A DNA stretch of 64,000 nucleotides from Hippea alviniae EP5-r (GCF_000420385.1 NZ_ATUV01000001.1:620001-684000), one strand, 5' to 3'. Positions 54,543 through 63,640 are shown, counted from the first letter of the stretch. Translations and numbers: made by a program. The notes: generated by a model from the sequence alone, not told the origin.

Positions 54543-54628
54543 TTTTCCTTTACTTTTTTTATAAAAATCCTATAGTTGAAAGTGATGGTTGGGTTTAAAA
54601 TTTTGTTCCTAATTTATAATTTTTTTCC

Positions 54629-54657
54629 TTGACAAAAAATTATTTTAGGTGTATATT
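54629..54657 (+). promoter_or_regulatory. Promoter of the peroxiredoxin gene with flanking repeat
   Basis: TTGACA, 17-bp spacer, TATATT. TTTTAGGT (54643-54650) and ACCTAA (54666-54671) bracket the -10 box and start, and GTGTA-tat-TACAC (54649-54661) is a second palindrome over the -10. Stress-responsive regulator sites are plausible. Confidence 0.7.
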
Positions 54658-54686
54658 ACACTCAAACCTAAGGAGGTGAAAGAACC

Positions 54687-55388
54687 ATGGGTTGCGACAG
54701 CGAACTTAAGGCAATTGAAGAGCCTAAAAAAGAAGAAAAAACTTTAAAGGAGGAAGAGAAAATGGAAAGGACACAAGCAGGAGTATTGGTATTAAGGAAA
54801 ATGCCAGAATTTAAAATGGATGCTTATGACCCAAAAACAGGCAAGTACATAACTGTATCGAGTGATGATTACAAGGGTAAATGGCTTGTTGTATGCTTCT
54901 ATCCAGCAGACTTTACATTCGTATGTCCAACAGAGATTGCAGCAATGAATGCAAAATACGACGAGCTTCAGAAATTGGGTGTTGAAGTATTGGCAGTATC
55001 AACCGACACAAAATTCTCTCACAAGAGATTTGCAGAGACAGAGCCGCTTTTGAAAGACCTTAAACTTGTCATCGGTGCTGACCCAACAGGTGAAGTATCA
55101 AGAAAATTCGGCGTCTTAATAGAAGAAGAAGGCTTAGCCTTAAGAGGAAGATTCCTAATCAACCCAGATGGCGTCGTCGTAGCCGAAGAAGTTCAGGGAC
55201 CATCTGTAGGAAGAAGCGTAAATGAGTTTATCAGACAAATTCAGGCATGGCAGCATGTTTACAAAACTGGAGAAGTCTGCCCAGCTAACTGGAGACCGGG
55301 CAAAAAGACTTTGCCTGTCAACACAAAAGCAGAAGAGCTTACAGGTCGCGTAGGCGATTATGTAACGGTAGAAGAGCTGTTATCTTAA
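54687..55388 (+). CDS. Typical 2-Cys peroxiredoxin (AhpC/Prx type) with optional N-terminal extension
   Basis: 233 residues from the first ATG. Peroxidatic C80 lies in FYPADFTFVCPTEI and resolving C198 in GEVCPANWRPGKK, so this is a typical 2-Cys enzyme that reduces peroxides in the cytoplasm. The first 25 residues (MGCDSELK..., then a Lys/Glu-rich run) are not usual in the family. Both starts have strong ribosome binding sites: AAGGAGGTG before 54687 and AAAGGAGGAAG before an in-frame ATG at 54762 (codon 26). The shorter form is the ordinary length (208). Two isoforms are possible. A terminator follows directly. Confidence 0.94.
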   Translation: MGCDSELKAIEEPKKEEKTLKEEEKMERTQAGVLVLRKMPEFKMDAYDPKTGKYITVSSDDYKGKWLVVCFYPADFTFVCPTEIAAMNAKYDELQKLGVEVLAVSTDTKFSHKRFAETEPLLKDLKLVIGADPTGEVSRKFGVLIEEEGLALRGRFLINPDGVVVAEEVQGPSVGRSVNEFIRQIQAWQHVYKTGEVCPANWRPGKKTLPVNTKAEELTGRVGDYVTVEELLS

Positions 55389-55398
55389 AAAACAATCA

Positions 55399-55424
55399 GC
55401 CGGCCTTTAGGGTCGGCTTTTTCA
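55399..55424. terminator. Terminator between peroxiredoxin and 5'-nucleotidase-like genes
   Basis: Stem AGCCGGCC with GGTCGGCT (one G-U pair), short loop, then TTTTT, 10 nt after the peroxiredoxin stop. On the reverse strand an A-rich side follows the other gene's end as well, so it may act on both convergent genes. Confidence 0.8.
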
Positions 55425-56891
55425 TTTTATTATTTTTATCCTGCCGTCTGGTTTCTCTTCATTCAAAACTCTATTTTTATTCAGATACGATGCAACGATA
55501 GAATAGAAAGAAGTGTAAGTGTTAAAGAGCTCTTCTCCGCACTTTTTAAACCAGAAATAGCCGTTGCCACCTTTAGCTAAAAAGTCGTTTATAAGAACAG
55601 TATAAGTTTTGTTTGTATCCAATGGCTTTCCGTTAATTGTTATATCGCTAACCCTTTCTCCTTTAGGCTTTTTTAAATCAACAGTATATCTTATACCTGC
55701 AACCTGAAGCCAACCACCGTTACCAAAGCTGTCAGCACTAAACTCAAGAACATCTTTTATATATCTGCCCTTTAGCTTGAGAAGAAAAGCAACATTGTCA
55801 AACTGGAAGATTTTATGCAGCATAACATCGGTTATATTGCCTTTTGGGATTTTGCTATCTCCTCTAAACAGGCCAGAGTTGTTAAACACAACATCAACCC
55901 TAAACTTGTCTTTTAATATGTCGTTTATCGTATCGGCAAAGCCAGACTCTTTAAATCTCAAAACAGACTCTCTTAAATCAAAACCAGTTTCTGTTTTTCC
56001 CAAAACAACTGCTTTTGGAAGTCTCTTTTTGAAACGCTGAAGTTTTTGTTCAACAGAAGCAAGTTTTTCAACCCTTTCGTCAACAGGTATAAGTTTATAT
56101 CTTGTCATCTTCTTAATGAGCTTTTTGCCTTTATCAAAATACAAATCAACCCTTACAAGATACCTTCCCAAAGAGCCGCCATTTACGACAACCGTATCGC
56201 CTTTTATAAACGCCTTTTTTAGATAAACATGCGAATGGCCGCCAAATATGAGAGTTATACCTTTAACATTTTCAGCAACGGTTTTGTCGTGAGAAAAACC
56301 TATGTGTGTAAGGGCAATTATTACATCTGCACCTTTGATTTTGAGCAATTTAACCATCTTTTTTGCCGTCTCTATATTGTTAGAGATAAGCTTAACCTTC
56401 TCTGGTGAGCTTATTAAAGGTAACTCCTGAGTCATCAAAGAGAAAATACCTATTTTTAGACCATCTTTTTCAACAATAAGATACTTCTTGCATTTACCTT
56501 CAAGCGGTGTTCCTTTTGTAGCCAAATCAGAGCAGATAAACTTACATTTTGCATAACCTAAAGCTTCTTTGAGAATTCTATCGCCCTTATCGAATTCATG
56601 ATTACCCAAAACGCAGAATCTATACCCTGCATCATACATTAAGCTATAAATGGCTTTACCGTGAAACTTATCAAAATACCTTCCCATCAACTCATCACCT
56701 GTTGCAACAACCATTGTCCCTTTAGGGTTGGATTCAACTGCTTTCTTTATCAGCGTTGCCAAACGGGATATCCCTTCTAAATTTCCTTGAAGGTCACCCG
56801 TGCCCACAACTGTCAGATGATAAAAAGCGCTTCCATACGCATAAACAGATAGAAAAAGAAACAAGAAAACAGCGATAATGGGTTTTCTCAT
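55422..56891 (-). CDS. Periplasmic 5'-nucleotidase/UshA-like metallophosphatase
   Basis: 489 residues: signal peptide PIIAVFLFLFLSVYAYGSA, a metallophosphatase domain (to about 300) and a 5'-nucleotidase C-terminal domain (FADTINDILKDKFRVDVVFNNSGLFRG, in part; FLAKGGNGYFWFK). Metal motifs are VATGDELMG, GNHEFDKG, THIGFSHD and GGHSHVYL. Motif I, normally (N)DxHG, reads GDLQGN, so the first metal-ligand His is a Gln. The enzyme normally removes phosphate from nucleotides or cyclic nucleotides in the periplasm; activity may be altered. Start 56891 has GGGGAGGGC upstream; the frame is open to 56948. Confidence 0.88.
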   Translation of the reverse strand: MRKPIIAVFLFLFLSVYAYGSAFYHLTVVGTGDLQGNLEGISRLATLIKKAVESNPKGTMVVATGDELMGRYFDKFHGKAIYSLMYDAGYRFCVLGNHEFDKGDRILKEALGYAKCKFICSDLATKGTPLEGKCKKYLIVEKDGLKIGIFSLMTQELPLISSPEKVKLISNNIETAKKMVKLLKIKGADVIIALTHIGFSHDKTVAENVKGITLIFGGHSHVYLKKAFIKGDTVVVNGGSLGRYLVRVDLYFDKGKKLIKKMTRYKLIPVDERVEKLASVEQKLQRFKKRLPKAVVLGKTETGFDLRESVLRFKESGFADTINDILKDKFRVDVVFNNSGLFRGDSKIPKGNITDVMLHKIFQFDNVAFLLKLKGRYIKDVLEFSADSFGNGGWLQVAGIRYTVDLKKPKGERVSDITINGKPLDTNKTYTVLINDFLAKGGNGYFWFKKCGEELFNTYTSFYSIVASYLNKNRVLNEEKPDGRIKIIK

Positions 56892-56919
56892 TTTGCCCTC
56901 CCCTTTTTTTGTTTTTTTA

Positions 56920-56948
56920 ATTTTACTTAACTTATAAATAGGTTGCAA
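56920..56948 (-). promoter_or_regulatory. Promoter of the 5'-nucleotidase-like gene (shares its -35 box)
   Basis: TTGCAA, 17-bp spacer, TAAAAT, reading left. Its -35 box is the same palindromic hexamer (56943-56948) that serves the divergent lemA promoter. Confidence 0.6.
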
Positions 56949-56971
56949 ATTATATTAAAGAATGATATATT
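56943..56971 (+). promoter_or_regulatory. Promoter of lemA-DUF2207 (shares its -35 box)
   Basis: TTGCAA, 17-bp spacer, TATATT, reading right from the same hexamer as the leftward promoter. Confidence 0.62.
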
Positions 56972-57003
56972 CTCTAACAAATATTGTCCACAGGAGGTAA
57001 GCT

Positions 57004-57558
57004 GTGAGCCTTCTAATCTCTATCCTTTTGGGCCTTATTTTAATACTCATAATAGCCCTTATTTACTATTACAACAAGTTTGTAAAGCTGAAGAACATGA
57101 TAGACAACGCATGGAGCGATATAGATGTTCAGCTAAAACGAAGATACGATTTAATACCAAACTTAGTCGAAACAGTTAAAGGATATGCAAAACACGAAAG
57201 AGAAACGCTCGAAAATGTTATAAAAGCAAGAAATATGGCAATGAGTGCCACGAGTATTCAAGATAAAGCCCAAAAAGAGAACATGCTTACAGATGCCTTA
57301 AAAACAATCTTTGCATTAGCAGAAAACTATCCTGACTTAAAAGCCAATCAAAACTTCCTTGATTTACAAAAAACGCTCTCAGATATTGAAAATGAGATTC
57401 AGCTTGCAAGAAGGTATTACAACGCCGTTGTTAGAGATTACAATGTCTTATGCGAATCTTTCCCTTCCGTTTTAATAGCCAATCAATTTGGATTCAAAAA
57501 ACGAGAGTTCTTTGAGATAGAAGAGAGAGAAAGAGAGAATGTCAAAGTTAAATTCTAA
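57004..57558 (+). CDS. lemA: LemA family protein
   Basis: 184 residues starting with GTG; ACAGGAGGTAAGCT precedes it. One N-terminal membrane segment (LLISILLGLILILIIALIYYY), then the LemA signature MIDNAWSDIDVQLKRRYDLIPNLVETVKGYAKHE (in part) and ARRYYNAVVRDYN near the end. A helical domain of unknown function, frequently encoded beside DUF2207 proteins, as here (20 nt overlap). Confidence 0.92.
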   Translation: MSLLISILLGLILILIIALIYYYNKFVKLKNMIDNAWSDIDVQLKRRYDLIPNLVETVKGYAKHERETLENVIKARNMAMSATSIQDKAQKENMLTDALKTIFALAENYPDLKANQNFLDLQKTLSDIENEIQLARRYYNAVVRDYNVLCESFPSVLIANQFGFKKREFFEIEERERENVKVKF

Positions 57559-59254
57559 ACTGCTTGCTGTCATAGTTCTTTTTATTACCTTTGTGCCTAT
57601 ATCATCAAAAGCAGAATACTTTTACATAAAAGATTACCATGTAAACCTATACATACATAAAGATGCCGTAATAGATGTTGAAGAGACAATTAAGGTTCAC
57701 TTCTTGCAACCAAGACACGGAATTATAAGAAAAATCCCTTATAAGTATAGGGTATCTGACTCTGCAAAAAAGCATTTCAGAACTTCTGGAGACTATTATG
57801 AGATATCAATATACAATGTGAAGGTTGAAAACTTCAAATACTCAACCAGAAAAAGGGGTAAATACCTATACATAAAAATCGGCGACAGACTGAAATATGT
57901 AAACGGTGATGTTGTATATAAAATCAGCTATACAATAAACGGAGCAATTAATTTTTTCAAAGACCACTCTGAGCTGTATTACAATGTCATAGGAGTTGAG
58001 TGGCCCGTAAAAATAGAAAAAGCTTCATTTGATATAATGCTTCCAACCACGCTGCCAAAATCAGAAATAAAATATCTCGTGTTTAGCGGAACATACGGCT
58101 CAACACACAAAGAAGAAGCAACATACTCAGATGGAATATTGAGCTGCGAACTTATGCACCAATTAAAACCAAGAAACGGATTAACCGTTGTTCTATGGAT
58201 GCCAAAAGGATACCTAAAAAAGAGTTTCGCAGGCAGTATAAAACTGTTCCTTTTAAACAACAAAATCTTTGCTTTACCCATATTCACATTCCTTATACTG
58301 TTTCTTATCTGGTATTACAAAGGCAAAGATGAGAAGATTCCTATCATGGCAAGGTATAAACCACCAGAAAATATAACGCCTGCTGAAGCCGGTGTTTTAA
58401 TAAACGATAGAATAGACAATCACGACCTAATAGCATTAATATTCTGGTGGGCAAACAAAGGATACTTAGAGATTGAAGAAACAACAAAAAAATCAGCACT
58501 TTTTAAAAAGAAAGATATCGTTTTAATAAAGAAAAAGGATTTACCAGACGATGCAGAAGAGTATGAAAAAGTTATATTCAACGGCCTGTTTCCAACAAAA
58601 AATGTAAATGCAGTTAGAGTAAGCTCTTTAAGGAACAAATTTTACAAGACGATGGAGCTGGCAAAAGATATGCTCGATGAGCGTATCAAAGAAGACAATC
58701 TTTACACAAAAGGTTCAAGAGGAATAGGAATAACTTTAATTTTCATAAGTATGATAATGCTTGGTTTTGCTGGCATTAATTTCTTTGATTTTAATCTCTC
58801 TTCTGCTTTTGCTTTTCTTATAACAGCTATAATCTGTTTTGTGTTTGGACGAATTATGCCGCAGAAGACATCTGTTGGATTAAAAAAATACTCAGCCATA
58901 AAGGGATTTAAAGAGTTTATGGATAGAGCTGAAAAGGATAGATTAAAGAGACTGCTTGATGAAAACCCTAATTACTTCTTTGACACCTTAGCCTATGCTG
59001 TTGCATTCGGAGACCTAAAGAAGTGGGCTGAAAAGTTCAAAGACTTAAATATTCAACCACCAAACTGGTATAGAAGCGATCATTTCCACACCTTTAGTGT
59101 AATGAGTTTTGCCGATACCATAGACCACAACCTATCAACAATGGCAACAGAATTCACCAGCTCTCCATCCGGCAGTGGCTCAAGCGGATTCTCAGGTGGT
59201 GGTGGTGGATTCTCAGGCGGCGGCATGGGTGGTGGCGGTGGAAGCAGCTGGTAA
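57539..59254 (+). CDS. DUF2207 membrane protein with glycine-rich tail
   Basis: 571 residues. Signal peptide (KLLAVIVLFITFVPISSKA), an extracytoplasmic beta-rich DUF2207 domain (VDVEETIKVHFLQPRHGIIRKIPYKYR-type pattern near 25-60), membrane segments near 235-255 and two at about 395-440, and a C-terminal tail of Gly/Ser/Phe (GFSGGGGGFSGGGMGGGGG) as in many of this family and TPM-domain proteins. Partner of LemA by overlap and known genomic association; function not established. No terminator is visible before the next gene. Confidence 0.88.
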   Translation: MSKLNSKLLAVIVLFITFVPISSKAEYFYIKDYHVNLYIHKDAVIDVEETIKVHFLQPRHGIIRKIPYKYRVSDSAKKHFRTSGDYYEISIYNVKVENFKYSTRKRGKYLYIKIGDRLKYVNGDVVYKISYTINGAINFFKDHSELYYNVIGVEWPVKIEKASFDIMLPTTLPKSEIKYLVFSGTYGSTHKEEATYSDGILSCELMHQLKPRNGLTVVLWMPKGYLKKSFAGSIKLFLLNNKIFALPIFTFLILFLIWYYKGKDEKIPIMARYKPPENITPAEAGVLINDRIDNHDLIALIFWWANKGYLEIEETTKKSALFKKKDIVLIKKKDLPDDAEEYEKVIFNGLFPTKNVNAVRVSSLRNKFYKTMELAKDMLDERIKEDNLYTKGSRGIGITLIFISMIMLGFAGINFFDFNLSSAFAFLITAIICFVFGRIMPQKTSVGLKKYSAIKGFKEFMDRAEKDRLKRLLDENPNYFFDTLAYAVAFGDLKKWAEKFKDLNIQPPNWYRSDHFHTFSVMSFADTIDHNLSTMATEFTSSPSGSGSSGFSGGGGGFSGGGMGGGGGSSW

Positions 59255-59279
59255 ACAATAAAAATTACCAATAAAAATA

Positions 59280-59308
59280 TTGCATCAATCAACTATTGAT
59301 GATAAATT
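59280..59308 (+). promoter_or_regulatory. Promoter of the GGDEF gene
   Basis: TTGCAT, 17-bp spacer, TAAATT, with the ATG at 59319 only 10 nt after the -10 box and no Shine-Dalgarno site. A small inverted repeat GCC-tttt-GGC covers the expected start. Confidence 0.55.
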
Positions 59309-59318
59309 GCCTTTTGGC

Positions 59319-61280
59319 ATGAGAGAAGAAAAAAGAATAAAAAATAGCTTCATAGCTTTATCGATAATTCTATTGATTATATCTCTCTTTTTTACGGCTT
59401 TTATTTTCTACAAAGACCTTACGGCCATTCATCGAGATGTTTTTAAGGACTATGAAACCGTATATATACACAAAAGTAAAAGTGAGATTAAAAATGTAGT
59501 AAACTACTTCATTGAAAGCATAAAATTTGAAAGAGAAAACGCCTTTGAAGACATAAAAGTCTCTCTTCGCAGAAAAGCTAAGAAGATAGAAAATGTGATG
59601 ATGGGTTTTGAAAGGGAAAAAGACAGAAAAGAGTTTTTAAGAATGGTCTCCTATCAAGACCCTTCCATTTGTGTTATTTTCTCCAAAAGAAAGAGATTAT
59701 ACTGTCCTCTTTCAAAAATAGAAAATAACAAAAAAATACTTTTAGAACTTATAAAGACGGTATATATAAGGCCTATCTTCAGAACAATCTACTTAAAATC
59801 TAAAAATGGAGAAACGAATAAATATCTGGCTTTTATCATCTACAATTCAAAAGAAAAAGCTTACATATTGACACTTGAAAATATGACAAAGATAGAAGAA
59901 AAACTAAAGGATAAATTTAAGAAAGAAATAAACAAGTTCAGATATGGAATATCAAGAAAAAGATACATGTTTGTTTTGAGAGTCGAAAAGAAAAATGGAA
60001 AAATAAAGCTCATAAGGCTTGTAAACCCAAATAGACCAAAAAGTTTTATGAATAAAGAAATACCCTTAGATACAAAGGATATAAAAGGAAAAGAGTTCGT
60101 GAAAGAAATAGTAAGTATTGCCTTAAACAAAGGAGAAGGGTTTGTCGAATATTACTTCAAGATTATAGGTGAAAACAAAATATCTCCAAAGATAACATAC
60201 ATAAAATATTACAAACCATGGAACTGGATAATAGGTAGTGGTTTTTATCCTGATTTATACAAAAACGACCTATACAAGAGAGACAAAAATTTAAACAAGA
60301 TTTTTAAAAAGTACATACTAAGCCTTACATCCGAACTTGCAGTATTTAATTTGCTTCTTCTGCTTGTCTTTGTGGGATTTGTTAACATAATAATGAAAAG
60401 GATAGCGCGATACAGAAATCAACTTGAAGAGAAAGAGAAATTTCAAATTCATCTTATAGAATCTATACCAAATCCGTTATTTATACTTAACAAAAATGGA
60501 AACTTCGTAAGGGTAAACAGAGCTTTTGAAAAGTTTTTCTGCGTTGATGAAAGTTCCTTGCTTAAAGGTAAAGTTAAAGATAAAACCATTGAAGAATTAA
60601 AAGAGCATGCCTTAAACTTCTTTGAAAAAAGAGAAAATAATAACTCAAAAGAGATACAAGTTGATGTATGCAAAACAGAGAAAAGCATAATAGAGATTTT
60701 CTACTCTGTATACACAGATATTAATGGAGAACCTGAGGGCGTCATAGGCATAATTTTCGATATTACAATAAAAAAGGCAGAAGAGAGAAAATTAAAACAA
60801 ATAAGTATAAAGGATGAGCTAACCGGACTATTTAACAGAAGGCATTTCAACGAGATATTAAACAGAGAAATATTGAGAGCAAATAGATATAAAGAGCCAC
60901 TATCAATGATAATGTATGACATAGACCATTTCAAAAGAGTTAACGACACTCACGGTCATCTTGTTGGAGACAAAGTTTTAAAAAGGCTCAGCGAAATTGT
61001 AAAAAGTAATGTTAGAAGTTCAGACTATGTGTTCAGAACCGGAGGAGAAGAATTTAGCATATTACTTCCAAACACCGATTTAGAAAAAGCCTATATGGTT
61101 GCAGAGAAACTAAGAAAACGTGTAGAGAACGAAAACTTTGATAAGGTTGGCAAAATTACGATAAGTCTTGGCGTTGCTCAATACTCAGAAAATGAGACGG
61201 CAGATAACTTCATAAAACGCACAGACAGTGCATTATACTCTTCCAAAGAAAACGGAAGGAATAGAACATCAACTGGCTAA
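59319..61280 (+). CDS. Diguanylate cyclase with Cache, PAS and GGDEF domains
   Basis: 653 residues. TM1 (about 11-33), an extracytoplasmic Cache region ending in PWNWIIGSGFYPD (near 305), TM2 (about 335-358), a PAS domain (about 377-490; SIPNPLFILNKNGNFVRVNRAFEKF, then GVIGIIFDITIKKAEE) and a GGDEF domain (DELTGLFNRRHFNEIL, MYDIDHFKRVNDTHGHLVGDKVL, in part). The active site is GGEEF near 573. An inhibitory-site RxxD (RSSD) lies five residues before it, so both c-di-GMP synthesis and product feedback are expected. An open TTG at 59280 lies in the -35 box, so ATG 59319 is used. The stop overlaps the convergent cbiB stop by 12 nt. Confidence 0.93.
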   Translation: MREEKRIKNSFIALSIILLIISLFFTAFIFYKDLTAIHRDVFKDYETVYIHKSKSEIKNVVNYFIESIKFERENAFEDIKVSLRRKAKKIENVMMGFEREKDRKEFLRMVSYQDPSICVIFSKRKRLYCPLSKIENNKKILLELIKTVYIRPIFRTIYLKSKNGETNKYLAFIIYNSKEKAYILTLENMTKIEEKLKDKFKKEINKFRYGISRKRYMFVLRVEKKNGKIKLIRLVNPNRPKSFMNKEIPLDTKDIKGKEFVKEIVSIALNKGEGFVEYYFKIIGENKISPKITYIKYYKPWNWIIGSGFYPDLYKNDLYKRDKNLNKIFKKYILSLTSELAVFNLLLLLVFVGFVNIIMKRIARYRNQLEEKEKFQIHLIESIPNPLFILNKNGNFVRVNRAFEKFFCVDESSLLKGKVKDKTIEELKEHALNFFEKRENNNSKEIQVDVCKTEKSIIEIFYSVYTDINGEPEGVIGIIFDITIKKAEERKLKQISIKDELTGLFNRRHFNEILNREILRANRYKEPLSMIMYDIDHFKRVNDTHGHLVGDKVLKRLSEIVKSNVRSSDYVFRTGGEEFSILLPNTDLEKAYMVAEKLRKRVENENFDKVGKITISLGVAQYSENETADNFIKRTDSALYSSKENGRNRTSTG

Positions 61281-62255
61281 AGGCATCGTAGAAAAAAGAA
61301 AAAATATAAACGATAAAAATGAAGAGACTTCAAGCAGATGAACAGCAAGAGTTATATCAGAAATCTTGGGTTTTCTATCGAATTCACCGATTATAGGTTT
61401 ATCAATCCATACACCGTTATACTTTGTCCTTCCACCAAGCATAAGCTTCAAACTGCCAGCAAAAGCACTCATAGGATGCGCTGAGTTCGGGCTTGAATGG
61501 GCTTTTCTATATTTTCCGAAAGTATAAATAACAGCCTCAAAACCACGACCAATCAAAACAGAAGCTATAGCAATAAAAACAATGCTCAACCTTGCCGGTA
61601 TAAAATTCAAAACATCATCAAATTTAGCAGCAAACCTACCAAACTCAATGTATTGCTCGTTTTTGTATCCTATCATCGAGTCAAATGTGTTGATGGTTTT
61701 AAAAATCAAAGCACCAACAATGCCAAACAGAGAGAAGTAAAACATAACCGACAAAACGCCATCGACATAATTTTCAGATACAGATTCAACTGTTGACTTT
61801 ATAATTTTATCTTCTTCTAAATCATCAGTATCTCTGCTAACCATATGTGAAAGATACAAGCGTGCTTTCTGTATATCTCCATTTTCTAAGGCTTTGTAAA
61901 CCCTAAGTGCATGCTCTTTTAAAGACTTTACGCTGATTGATGAAAAAAATATGTAAGTTGCAACAAGAGAGTAAAAGAGCCTAACAAAAAAGTAATCTCT
62001 ATACATCACAAAGAGCATGATAACAACAAAAGCGAAACTAAGAACAATAAACAGAACAGATAACACGCACAAAAAACCTGCAAAAAGCTTATCTCTAAAA
62101 GGATAAAAAACATTTTCAAACAGCCGTATAAGTTTTCCTATCCAAACGACGGGATGAATCTTTACAGGTGGCTCACCAAAGAAGTAATCCAGTATAAACC
62201 CAACAACAAACGCTATGGCATTATAATAAACAAGCTGTGATATTATCTCTTTCAC
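61269..62255 (-). CDS. cbiB: Adenosylcobinamide-phosphate synthase CbiB/CobD
   Basis: 328 residues, several membrane segments. GFILDYFFGEPPVKIHPVVWIGKLI, DTDDLEEDKIIKSTVESVSENYVDGVLSVMFY (in part), FKTINTFDSMIGYKNEQYIEFGRFAAKFDDVLNFIPARLS (in part) and SPNSAHPMSAFAGSLKLMLGG identify the enzyme that joins aminopropanol phosphate to adenosylcobyric acid. The start is GTG at 62255, overlapping the cobQ stop by 4 nt. It acts after CobQ and uses the product of the CobD-type decarboxylase encoded upstream. Confidence 0.94.
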   Translation of the reverse strand: MKEIISQLVYYNAIAFVVGFILDYFFGEPPVKIHPVVWIGKLIRLFENVFYPFRDKLFAGFLCVLSVLFIVLSFAFVVIMLFVMYRDYFFVRLFYSLVATYIFFSSISVKSLKEHALRVYKALENGDIQKARLYLSHMVSRDTDDLEEDKIIKSTVESVSENYVDGVLSVMFYFSLFGIVGALIFKTINTFDSMIGYKNEQYIEFGRFAAKFDDVLNFIPARLSIVFIAIASVLIGRGFEAVIYTFGKYRKAHSSPNSAHPMSAFAGSLKLMLGGRTKYNGVWIDKPIIGEFDRKPKISDITLAVHLLEVSSFLSFIFFLFSTMPLAS

Positions 62256-63640
62256 TGTATCATCTTATCAACAGGAAGACTATTTTCAATTATTTCAGCA
62301 AGCATATCTATCTGTTTATCCTTCTCTTTTGCTATATCAATATTCACATCAATCTTTTTGCCAATAACATTAAAAATAAATTTTAGAAACTCTCTATTGT
62401 TGAAAATGCCATGCAGATATGTGCCTATGATTTTTTTGCTTTCTTCAAACACGCAAACATTACTGTCTTCTGCAAGCTGAATAACACCTTCAACTTCTGA
62501 TAAACCGTGATGAATCTCATAGCCTTCAAGGTTTGCACCTTTTAGGTAATTTATGCCTTTGTATGTTTTATTGATAAGCTTTTTATCTTTGGAAAACTCT
62601 GTCGTCATTTTCAAAAAACCAAATCCCTTACTTAAACCAACCACTTCACCGAGCATCTGATAACCGCCGCAGACACCAATCAATAGCTTTTTTGAGAGAA
62701 TCTTACACAAGGCTTCATAAAAACCTGCCTTATAAAGGTAATTTAAATCATAATCAACAGCTTTTGAACCCGGAATAATCACCATATCACAATCATCAAA
62801 CTCTGGTTTGTCTATAAATTTAAGACTTACATCATCGATAAACTCAAAAACTCCAAAGTCTGTAAAGTTTGACATATAGGGCAACTTTATTACGCAGATT
62901 TTTACAAAGCCTTCTTTTTTTGATGGTTTAAACAGAGAATCTTCTTCATCAAGCTTCAATCTAACAAAAGGCACAACACCCAAAATCGGCACACTACAAT
63001 AATTTTTAAACATATCAAAGGCAGGTTTTAGAAGATTTATATCACCCCTAAACTTGTTTATTATAAAGCCTTTGACCAACGGTTTAAATTTATCTTTTAT
63101 CAAATCGAATGTGCCCTTAAATGCTGCAAACACACCACCTTTGTCTATGTCTCCAACTATGTAAACATTCGCTTTGGCATAGCCTGCCATCCTTAAGTTT
63201 ACAATATCGTATTTTTGAAGGTTTATCTCAGCTGGTGAGCCTGCACCTTCCATAACAATAAAGTCAAACTCTCTACTTAGACTATCAAAGGCATCCTTTG
63301 CTATTTCGAAATGCTCATCTGCGAACTTGTAATACTCACCATAAGATACGGTTTTGAATGGTTTACCCTTTCTCACTATGTATGTCTTCCCGCCATCTGG
63401 TTTTAAAAGTATAGGGTTCATTCTCCAATCCGGCATAACTCGTGCCGCAGTTGCCTGTAGATTCTGAGCTATGCTTATCTCAAAGCCATCTGGCGTTGTT
63501 ATGCTGTTTAGCGACATATTTTGAGATTTAAACGGTGCAACAGAGTATCCTTTATTTGCTAAAATTCTGCAGAATGCAGTCGTTATTATGCTTTTCCCAA
63601 CCCCCGATGCAGTTCCGCAGAACATTATCGCTTTAGCCAT
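62252..63640 (-). CDS. cobQ: Adenosylcobyric acid synthase (CobQ/CbiP)
   Basis: 462 residues. N-terminal ATPase-like fold (IMFCGTASGVGKSIITTAFCRIL) that amidates four side chains of the corrin, QNMSLNS, RMAGYAKANVYIVGDIDKGGVFAA (in part), and a C-terminal glutaminase domain with the nucleophile Cys in LLIGVCGGYQMLGE (near 326) and His in GYEIHHG and GTYLHGIF. It lies between the cobD-type gene (16 nt overlap) and cbiB, in pathway order. Confidence 0.95.
   Translation of the reverse strand: MAKAIMFCGTASGVGKSIITTAFCRILANKGYSVAPFKSQNMSLNSITTPDGFEISIAQNLQATAARVMPDWRMNPILLKPDGGKTYIVRKGKPFKTVSYGEYYKFADEHFEIAKDAFDSLSREFDFIVMEGAGSPAEINLQKYDIVNLRMAGYAKANVYIVGDIDKGGVFAAFKGTFDLIKDKFKPLVKGFIINKFRGDINLLKPAFDMFKNYCSVPILGVVPFVRLKLDEEDSLFKPSKKEGFVKICVIKLPYMSNFTDFGVFEFIDDVSLKFIDKPEFDDCDMVIIPGSKAVDYDLNYLYKAGFYEALCKILSKKLLIGVCGGYQMLGEVVGLSKGFGFLKMTTEFSKDKKLINKTYKGINYLKGANLEGYEIHHGLSEVEGVIQLAEDSNVCVFEESKKIIGTYLHGIFNNREFLKFIFNVIGKKIDVNIDIAKEKDKQIDMLAEIIENSLPVDKMIQ

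Noticed and set aside
59155-59251. GGT/GGC-rich tandem pattern at the end of the DUF2207 gene
   Set aside because: It encodes the expected Gly/Ser/Phe-rich tail of this protein family and is not a separate repeat element.
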